Part shown: piece after piece, positions 58,167 to 64,000 of the stretch
Numbering within the stretch: position 1 is the stretch's first letter
Layout: the number at the start of each line of letters is the position of its first letter
Assembly (NCBI RefSeq): GCF_012926505.1
Contig: NZ_JABBNT010000004.1
Span: 372,001-436,000, forward strand
DNA from: Pacificispira spongiicola
GTDB taxonomy: Bacteria; Pseudomonadota; Alphaproteobacteria; UBA8366; Aestuariispiraceae
Reading direction: 5' to 3'
Length of the DNA: 64,000 nucleotides
Notes under the pieces: generated by a model
What the model was told of the DNA's origin: nothing
What the model saw: the letters and a program-made list of their open reading frames with translations, nothing else
Database searches by the model: none
Translations under genes and position numbers: made by a program

Positions 58167-60287
58167 TTACTCTGCCGCCGCCGCGACCTGTCCCTGAACG
58201 GGAACAGTCTGGGTGTCGGTGATGTTCACGGTCGCTTCGAGCATGCCCTTGCGGCCGTCCTCGAAGGTGATCTCGCTGCGGATCGACGCCGTCGTTGCGG
58301 CCGGATCGTACAGCGCCGAAATCATCGTTTCGTATTTTTCGGCGATGAAGCTGCGGCGCACCTTGCTGGTCCGCGTCAATTCCCCGTCATCCGCGTCCAG
58401 CATTTTGGGCAGCAGCAGGAAGCGGTGAATTTGCGATCCGGCCACCATTTCCTCGCCCGCGAGATCGCGGTTCACCTGTTCGACATGCGATTTGATGGTC
58501 TTATAGACTTCGGGATGCGCGGACAGTTCCTGATAAGACGCATAGGAAATGTTGTTGCGTTCCGCCCAGTTGCCGACGGCTTCCAGGTCGATATTGATGA
58601 AGCAGGCGCAATAGTCGCGTTCATGTCCGAAGGCGACGACTTCCTTGATCGCCGGGAAGAATTTCAGCTTGTTTTCGATGTATTTCGGCGCGAACAGCGT
58701 GCCGTTGTTCAGCTTGCCGACATCCTTCGCCCGGTCGATGATTTTCAGATGCCCGCGGTCGTCGATGAAACCCGCGTCGCCGGTATGGACCCAGCCGTCC
58801 GGCGTTTTCGTGTCCTTCGTCGCTTCCGGATTTTTGAAATATTCCATGAAGACGCTGGGGCTGCGGAACAGGACCTCGCCGCTTTCCGCGATTCGGATTT
58901 CAACTTCCGGCGCCGGGGTGCCGACCGTGTCGTCATAGATTTCGCCGTTCGGCTGAATCGTGACGAACACGGATGCTTCAGTCGATCCGTAAAGCTGCTT
59001 CAGGTTTATCCCGATGGAGCGGTAGAAGGCGAAGATATCCGGCCCGATCGCCTCCCCGGCGGTATAGCCGATGCGCACGCGGCTGAAGCCCAACACGTTC
59101 TTCAACGGCCCATAGACCAGTATTTCGCCCAAGGCGTATTTGATCCGGTCCATCAGCGAGACGGGGGCGCCGTCGAGGATACGCACGCCGACCTTGCGGG
59201 CGTGATCCATGAAGTATTTGAACATCCCGCGTTTGATCGTGCCGGCGTCCTCCATCCGGATCATCACCGTGGTCAGGATATTTTCGAACATGCGCGGAGG
59301 GGCGAAGAAATAGGTCGGCCCCAATTCGCGCAGGTCGGTCAGGACCGTATCGCTGCTTTCCGGGCAGGCGACGCACATGCCGCATACATAGGCCTGACCG
59401 TAGGAAAAGATATGGTCGCCGATCCAGGCGATGGGCAGATAGGCAAGGCTTTCGTCCGTCGCTTTCAACCCTTCGAACCGGGCACCGTTATAGGCCGCGC
59501 GCATGACGTTGCGGAAGCTGAGCAACACGCCCTTCGGATTGCCGGTCGTGCCGGAGGTATAGGGGATGATCGACGGGTCGTCCGCCGAGCCCTTGTCGAT
59601 TTCCTGATCGATCTGATGCGGATGGGCGTCGAGGATTTCCGCACCCTTTGCCACCACAGCGTCGTAATGGTGCAGGAACGGTTGCGGGTAATCGCGCACG
59701 CCCCGCGATTCGTCATAGACGATCGCTTCCAGATGGGGCAGCCGGTCCTTGATGGACAGCAGTTTGTCGACCTGTTCCTGGTCTTCCACGACCGCGAAGC
59801 GGGCTTCGGAATGGCTCAACGGATAGTGGATCTCTTCCGCCACCGAGTCCTGATAGACCGGCACCGGGACCGCGCCCAGGCACTGCGCCATGCAGATCGT
59901 CCAATAAAGACGCGGGCAGTTATCGCCGACAATGGCGATCCGGTCGCCGCGTTGGACGCCCAGGGCCTGCATCCCGGCGGCGAATTTGAAGATTTCGTCT
60001 TTAACCTGTTTCCAGGACCAGGTCTTCCAGATGCCGAAATTCTTTTCCCGCATGCTGGGGCGATCGCCGATATGCGCGGCGTTGTACCGCAATAATTTCG
60101 GGAACGTGTCGTAGGTGTCGATATCCGGCAAATGTGCTGCCGGCGGAATCGCCGCAGCGGTATAGATTTGCGACCCGGTCATAACCAGTCGTGGCCTCCC
60201 TAGAACCCTGTCGGCGCCGGGTTTTTGGTCGGTCTTCACCGCCTTTTTCAGGCCGGTGTGCCGTCCGGTCGCCGTTTTCTTATTCAT
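58167..60287 (-). CDS. Long-chain acyl-CoA synthetase-type AMP-dependent ligase
   Basis: The 706-residue ligase activates a carboxylic acid to its CoA ester. Motifs are the P-loop-like IIPYTSGTTGNPKGVLLS, YGSTEASVFVTI and TGDAGFIDDRGHLKIIDRAKDVGKLNNGTLFAPKYIE. It is of the long-chain fatty-acid/FadD15-like class. About 35 extra residues precede the M at 60182; both starts have a plausible ribosome site, so the first 35 residues are uncertain. It heads the ABC transporter genes and is divergent from a TetR regulator; together they suggest uptake and activation of one acid. Confidence 0.9.
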   Translation of the reverse strand: MNKKTATGRHTGLKKAVKTDQKPGADRVLGRPRLVMTGSQIYTAAAIPPAAHLPDIDTYDTFPKLLRYNAAHIGDRPSMREKNFGIWKTWSWKQVKDEIFKFAAGMQALGVQRGDRIAIVGDNCPRLYWTICMAQCLGAVPVPVYQDSVAEEIHYPLSHSEARFAVVEDQEQVDKLLSIKDRLPHLEAIVYDESRGVRDYPQPFLHHYDAVVAKGAEILDAHPHQIDQEIDKGSADDPSIIPYTSGTTGNPKGVLLSFRNVMRAAYNGARFEGLKATDESLAYLPIAWIGDHIFSYGQAYVCGMCVACPESSDTVLTDLRELGPTYFFAPPRMFENILTTVMIRMEDAGTIKRGMFKYFMDHARKVGVRILDGAPVSLMDRIKYALGEILVYGPLKNVLGFSRVRIGYTAGEAIGPDIFAFYRSIGINLKQLYGSTEASVFVTIQPNGEIYDDTVGTPAPEVEIRIAESGEVLFRSPSVFMEYFKNPEATKDTKTPDGWVHTGDAGFIDDRGHLKIIDRAKDVGKLNNGTLFAPKYIENKLKFFPAIKEVVAFGHERDYCACFINIDLEAVGNWAERNNISYASYQELSAHPEVYKTIKSHVEQVNRDLAGEEMVAGSQIHRFLLLPKMLDADDGELTRTSKVRRSFIAEKYETMISALYDPAATTASIRSEITFEDGRKGMLEATVNITDTQTVPVQGQVAAAAE

Positions 60288-60366
60288 ATCCTAGGGGTGA
60301 AGCCGTGAATACGGAAGGCAAGAATGCCGCCAGAACCGCTTCCGCCTTTCCCGTTCGGATACCGTT

Positions 60367-60386
60367 ACCATACGCTTGCGTATGGT
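60367..60386. promoter_or_regulatory. 20-bp palindrome between the CoA ligase and TetR genes
   Basis: ACCATACGCTTGCGTATGGT is perfectly symmetric with 9-bp arms around TT. It sits in the gap between the divergent ligase (start 60287) and TetR gene (start 60481), as expected for a TetR operator that controls both. Confidence 0.65.
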
Positions 60387-60480
60387 TTGTAGCCGGGGCA
60401 GAATTGTTCGTCAATGGAACAAGTCCTAAAATTAATAGAAAAAAGTGAATGCTGCAAAGCAGCAAGAATACGGGTCGGGG

Positions 60481-61110
60481 ATGGAACGCAAAAAAGCGGC
60501 GGAGAACGCCGGAAAGAAGAATGTCGGTGGCCGACGCGGCGCCTCGGCACGGCTGACGCGGGAAGATTGGGTTCGGATGGCCTATAAGATGCTATCCGAA
60601 AACGGGGCGCGATCGCTGAATGTCGAGGCGCTGGCCAAGCGTTTGGGCGTGACGAAGGGCAGCTTTTACTGGCATTTCAAGGACCGGGCGGACTTGCTGG
60701 AAGGCGTTCTGGGCCGCTGGCATGTGCAACTCGTCATCGAACGGACGGAGGCATCGGGCGGCAGCCCGACCGACCGTCTGCGCTATATGCTCAATATCGT
60801 TATGAACGCGCGGCGTCCGGGACGCGGCGGGTCGCTTGAATTGGCGATGCGCAGTTGGGCCAGGCGCGACCCCCGCGTGGCGGAGGTTGTCGAATCCGTC
60901 GATATCCGCCGTTTGGAATATACCGCTGGGCTGTTCCGGGAATGCGGATACAGCGAGGCGGAAGCGGAAGCGCGCGCGATGCTGCTGTTCTCCTATATTT
61001 TCTCGCAGGGGATCCTGAGTTTCGGAAACGACAGGGTGCTGGACGAATCGCTGCACAGCCAATGTTGCCGCCTGATCGAAGGCGAACTGGAGCGAATGGC
61101 CGCGGAATAG
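60481..61110 (+). CDS. TetR-family transcriptional regulator
   Basis: The 209-residue regulator has the TetR helix-turn-helix near residues 20-65 (TREDWVRMAYKMLSENGARSLNVEALAKRLGVTKGSFYWHFKDRADLLEGVL) and an alpha-helical ligand domain. It is divergent from the acyl-CoA ligase and ABC transporter genes, with a 20-bp palindrome between them, so it is their likely repressor and would be relieved by an acyl or aryl-CoA or acid. Starts at GTG 60445 and ATG 60481 are both possible; the latter is chosen for a conserved beginning. It converges with glcF. Confidence 0.9.
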   Translation: MERKKAAENAGKKNVGGRRGASARLTREDWVRMAYKMLSENGARSLNVEALAKRLGVTKGSFYWHFKDRADLLEGVLGRWHVQLVIERTEASGGSPTDRLRYMLNIVMNARRPGRGGSLELAMRSWARRDPRVAEVVESVDIRRLEYTAGLFRECGYSEAEAEARAMLLFSYIFSQGILSFGNDRVLDESLHSQCCRLIEGELERMAAE

Positions 61111-61119
61111 GGAAGCGCG

Positions 61120-62415
61120 TCAGGCGCGCCCGTCCAAAGCCTTCGGAACCGGCCCGCCGGTAACCCAGTCCAGCAATTCCACCGTATGCACGACCGCCAT
61201 GTCGGTGCCCGATGCGATCTGTTCCAGGCAGCCGATATTGCCCGCCGCGACGATGGCCGCCCCGGTCTTTTCGATATTCGCGAGTTTTCGGGCCTTCAGC
61301 GTATCGGCCAGTTCCGGTTGCAGCAGGTTGTAGGTCCCGGCGGACCCGCAGCACAGATGCCCTTCGGCCGGGCTTTTCACCGCGAACCCGGCCTGGGACA
61401 GCAGGGTTTTCGGCAGGTCGGTGATCTTCTGCCCGTGCTGCATCGAACAGGCGGAATGATAGGCGACGGTGCTTCCGTCCTGGACGGTGACGGCGGGCAG
61501 GCCCTTTTCCGCGACGAATTCGGTGATGTCCTTGGTCAGGGCGGATATCGCCTTGGCCGGTTCCGCCAGATCGCCGTCGGTCCGGAACATGAAGCCGTAA
61601 TCCTTCACCGTCGTGCCGCAGCCCGATGCGTTGATGATCACGGCATCCAGACCGTCCCCGTCGATTTCGCGGGTCCAGGCGCGGATATTGCGCGCGGCCT
61701 GACCGTGGCTGCTCTTCGTGTCGCCCATGTGATGGGTCAGCGCCCCACAGCATCCGGCCCCGGCCGCGACCACGACGTCATAGCCCATGCGGGTCAACAG
61801 GCGGATCGTCGCCTCGTTGATGCGCGGCTGCAAAACCTGCTGGGCGCAGCCGGACATCAGCGCGACCCGGCCCTTGCGCGGCCCTTCCGCCGGTATCGTC
61901 TGGGGCACGTCCCACAGGGACGGCTTTTCGATCCGGCTGGGCGCCATGCGGAACATCGCGCCCAACCGGCCCGGCAGGTGTTTCAGCACCGGCTTGCCGA
62001 TCCAGGCACCGACCAGCGACAGGCGGAACAGTTGCGGATTGGGCAGGACCCAGGCCAGAACCTTGCGCAGCGCCCGGTCGAAGACGGGCCGCTTGAACCG
62101 GTCGTGAATGCGTTCCCGCGCGATGTCGACCAGATGCATGTAATGCACGCCGGACGGACAGGTCGTCATGCAGCTCAGGCAGGACAGGCAGCGGTCGATA
62201 TGCGTGACCAGGGATGGGGCGGGATCCTTGTCCCCCTCCAGCATATCCTTGATCTGATAGATACGCCCGCGCGGACTGTCCAATTCGTCGCCCAAGGTCA
62301 CATAGGTCGGACAGGTCGCCGTACAGAACCCGCAATGCACGCATTTCCGAAGAATATCGTTTGCCGTCGCAAGATCCGGGTCTTCAAGCTGCGCCAGGGA
62401 GAAGTGAGTTTGCAT
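61120..62415 (-). CDS. glcF: Glycolate oxidase iron-sulfur subunit
   Basis: The 431-residue protein has two [4Fe-4S] motifs (CVHCGFCTATCP near residues 25-36 and CLSCLSCMTTCP near 75-86) and two CCG domains (GCAGC/CCGALTHH region and ACSMQHGQ, LCCGSAGTY). GlcF passes electrons from glycolate via FAD subunits to the quinone pool. It ends the operon glcD-glcE-glcF; start 62415 lies 5 bp after the glcE stop. Confidence 0.95.
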   Translation of the reverse strand: MQTHFSLAQLEDPDLATANDILRKCVHCGFCTATCPTYVTLGDELDSPRGRIYQIKDMLEGDKDPAPSLVTHIDRCLSCLSCMTTCPSGVHYMHLVDIARERIHDRFKRPVFDRALRKVLAWVLPNPQLFRLSLVGAWIGKPVLKHLPGRLGAMFRMAPSRIEKPSLWDVPQTIPAEGPRKGRVALMSGCAQQVLQPRINEATIRLLTRMGYDVVVAAGAGCCGALTHHMGDTKSSHGQAARNIRAWTREIDGDGLDAVIINASGCGTTVKDYGFMFRTDGDLAEPAKAISALTKDITEFVAEKGLPAVTVQDGSTVAYHSACSMQHGQKITDLPKTLLSQAGFAVKSPAEGHLCCGSAGTYNLLQPELADTLKARKLANIEKTGAAIVAAGNIGCLEQIASGTDMAVVHTVELLDWVTGGPVPKALDGRA

Positions 62416-62420
62416 GATAC

Positions 62421-63638
62421 CTAAACTCCCTCGCTCATCCGGCCGGGATTGAGGACGCCGTTCGGGTCGAAACTGTCTTTCAGGCGTTTCGTGATGGCCG
62501 CCAGCGGGGCGGGTTGCGGGTGGAAGACGGAAATAGTGTTGCGAAGGGTATCGCCGGCGCGGATCAGGGTGGCGTGGCCGCCGACCGTGTTCACCGCGTC
62601 GCGGACCGGTTCGTGTGCGCCCTGGCGCGGGGCGTCGACGGCCAGCCAGATCAGGCCGCCCGCCCAGTCCAGATAGGCTTCCACCGCTTTCAGATGGCTC
62701 AGCGCGGACAGAATCGTCGGGGCGTCGGTCGGGGCGACGGAGATTTTCCAGACGACTCGGTCGTCGCTGCGGAACGGCTCCACATCGCGGATCGATTTCC
62801 AGAAATTCGCGGAATTGTGGCTGTGCAGTTCTTCCGTTTCGCCCAGGGGCGACAGCAGATCGCGCAGTTTGGCGCAGCGATATTCGACGGACGGGCCGAA
62901 GCCTTCGATGCGCAGGGCCGTGACCGATCCGCCCGCCTGCCGGATATGGTCGGTGTCGGATCGATCCGCGATGCTTTGCGGAATCCAGGCCGCGCCGGAC
63001 ACTTCGAACGGGCCGTTCAGACCGCTCGCCAAAGCCGCGACGGCCTGGGACGGGTCGAGGCCGAAGACCAGCACGGTGCGCGTCTTTTCCGGTGCCGGCA
63101 GGACCTTCACGGTCATCGCCGTCATCGCCGCCAAGGTACCGTAGGACCCGCACAGGACTTTGGACAGGTCATAGCCGGTGACGTTCTTCATCACCCGCCC
63201 GCCGGATTTGACCTTCTGCGCCCGTCCGGAAACGGCGTCGAAACCCAGGAAATGGTCGCGGGCCGCGCCGTCCTTGATCCGGCGGGAACCGGACAGGTTA
63301 CACGCGATCACGCCGCCGATCGTGCCAGAATTCGGTGCACCCAGCAGGCCGGATAGGTCCGGTGGGTCGAAGGCCAGTTGCTGGCGATTTTCGCGCAGCA
63401 ATGCCTCGATCTCCGCCAGCGGGGTCGCCGGACCGGCGGCAAGGACCAGTTCCTCCGGTTCGTAGAGCGAAACACCAGCAAAGGCGGTGAGGTCCAATCC
63501 CGTACGGCCCGACATCGGCCGCCCGAGACGGTGTTTCGTCTTCGCGCCGTGTACGGCCAAAGGTTTGCGTTCCGAATTCGCCCAGGCGATCAGATCGACA
63601 AGGTGATCTTCGGTATCGGGCCGATAGGTATCCGTCAT
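62421..63638 (-). CDS. glcE: Glycolate oxidase FAD-binding subunit
   Basis: The 405-residue protein has the FAD-binding domain of the VAO family (KPLAVHGAKTKHRLG, GTIGGVIACNLSGSRRIKDGAARDHFLG) but without a full C-terminal cap. In E. coli GlcE is the second flavin subunit needed with GlcD and GlcF. It starts 14 bp after glcD and overlaps nothing. Confidence 0.95.
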   Translation of the reverse strand: MTDTYRPDTEDHLVDLIAWANSERKPLAVHGAKTKHRLGRPMSGRTGLDLTAFAGVSLYEPEELVLAAGPATPLAEIEALLRENRQQLAFDPPDLSGLLGAPNSGTIGGVIACNLSGSRRIKDGAARDHFLGFDAVSGRAQKVKSGGRVMKNVTGYDLSKVLCGSYGTLAAMTAMTVKVLPAPEKTRTVLVFGLDPSQAVAALASGLNGPFEVSGAAWIPQSIADRSDTDHIRQAGGSVTALRIEGFGPSVEYRCAKLRDLLSPLGETEELHSHNSANFWKSIRDVEPFRSDDRVVWKISVAPTDAPTILSALSHLKAVEAYLDWAGGLIWLAVDAPRQGAHEPVRDAVNTVGGHATLIRAGDTLRNTISVFHPQPAPLAAITKRLKDSFDPNGVLNPGRMSEGV

Positions 63639-63652
63639 GGCGCGCCCTCCTC

Positions 63653-64000
63653 TTAGAACCGGGGAAGGTCAGGGAAGGGTATTTGCCCCTTGTGGATATG
63701 CATGCGGCCCAATTCGGCGCAGCGGTGAAGCTGCGGAAAGACCTTGCCGGGATTCAGCAGGGCATCGGGGTCGAAGACGCATTTCACGCGCTGCTGCTGT
63801 TTCAGGTCTTCTTCGGTGAACATTTCCGGCATCAGATCGCGCTTTTCGACGCCGACGCCGTGTTCGCCGGTCAATACGCCGCCGACCTCGACACAGAGTT
63901 TCAGGATATCCGCGCCGAAGTTCTCCGCCCTTTCCAATTCGCCCGGATTGTTGGCGTCATACATGATCAGCGGATGTAGATTGCCGTCCCCGGCATGAAA
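63653..64000 (-). CDS. glcD: Glycolate oxidase subunit GlcD, C-terminal part, cut by window edge
   Basis: The visible 115 codons end the flavin subunit. The conserved HAGDGNLHPLIMYD, a motif near the active site of GlcD/FAD-linked oxidases, then NFGADILKLCVEVGGVLTGEHGVGVEKR, GLTGEHGVG-type His motif, and the ending FDPDALLNPGKVFP are all present. The rest of the gene lies beyond base 64000. It would be the first gene of glcDEF. Confidence 0.92.
   Translation of the reverse strand, partial: FHAGDGNLHPLIMYDANNPGELERAENFGADILKLCVEVGGVLTGEHGVGVEKRDLMPEMFTEEDLKQQQRVKCVFDPDALLNPGKVFPQLHRCAELGRMHIHKGQIPFPDLPRF

Noticed and set aside
61120-63153. One 677-codon minus-strand frame over glcF and part of glcE
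   Set aside because: The first 246 codons are out of frame with glcE and carry no motif; the real gene is glcF starting at 62415.
1-64000. CRISPR arrays, insertion sequences and prophage genes
   Set aside because: No regularly spaced repeats, transposase, integrase or phage structural motifs were seen on reading the window; short repeats found are all promoter-type or terminator-type.

Overview
The window looks like an alphaproteobacterial chromosome, most likely Rhodospirillales-like and marine or aquatic. The evidence is roughly 60% GC with dense coding, a 1625-residue NAD-glutamate dehydrogenase, and the regulatory PTS cluster hprK-rapZ-EIIA-HPr-EI with no sugar permease. A thioredoxin/TPR chaperedoxin, a GlcDEF glycolate oxidase and several osmolyte-type genes fit the same picture. 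The species cannot be named from sequence alone. No transposase, phage integrase, CRISPR array or rRNA was seen; there is one tRNA (Gly-GCC).

Layout. 1-5.7 kb: the end of an aminopeptidase P gene, then a Rieske oxygenase/GMC oxidoreductase operon divergent from a GlxA-type regulator. 5.7-7.9 kb: a less GC-rich accessory module encoding a colicin E3-like rRNase toxin and an overlapping two-domain putative immunity protein. 8-17 kb: ETF-ubiquinone oxidoreductase, uracil-DNA glycosylase, BCCT transporter, a dihydrolipoamide dehydrogenase-like protein, a PAS-domain protein, and an AraC regulator divergent from a quinone-oxidoreductase-like gene. 17-20.3 kb: a dimethylglycine/sarcosine dehydrogenase-type protein, then a chromosomal ccdAB pair behind a 16-bp perfect inverted repeat. 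20-31.5 kb: small membrane and secreted proteins and housekeeping enzymes (MOSC, nucleotidyltransferase, aroQ, threonine aldolase, rpe, heparinase-like, Trm112, LON-domain, CnoX-like, PrdX-like). 31.6-36.8 kb: tRNA-Gly, a soluble PAS histidine kinase, LysR/AhpD-like/PPOX genes, and a response regulator with an Hpt-like partner. 37-43.2 kb: gdhZ and kynU. 43.2-47.9 kb: a small secreted protein and the regulatory PTS. 47.9-50.5 kb: a DJ-1 protein, a second GlxA-type regulator, a hairpin-rich gap and a LysE exporter. 50.6-60.5 kb: a PadR/DUF2218 pair, then a high-affinity (Liv-type) ABC transporter flanked by two acyl-CoA ligases, and a divergent TetR regulator with a 20-bp palindrome. 61-64 kb: glycolate oxidase glcF-glcE-glcD, with glcD cut by the window edge.

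How genes work together. Several genes suggest methylated-amine or osmolyte use: Rieske oxygenase, choline-dehydrogenase-like GMC protein, BCCT transporter and the dimethylglycine/sarcosine dehydrogenase-like protein. ETF-QO, which takes electrons from ETF-linked dehydrogenases, is near them. They are not one operon, so the link is an inference. The ABC transporter plus two AMP-forming ligases looks like uptake and CoA activation of an aromatic or fatty acid, under TetR control.

Most unusual content: (1) the E3-type rRNase toxin with no recognisable delivery domain and a tandem-repeat partner protein whose first zinc-binding-like motif is degenerate; (2) ccdAB with the CcdB gyrase-poisoning tryptophan replaced by valine; (3) a 110-bp run of four consecutive hairpins in an otherwise empty gap; (4) a histidine-rich PadR regulator with a palindromic operator.
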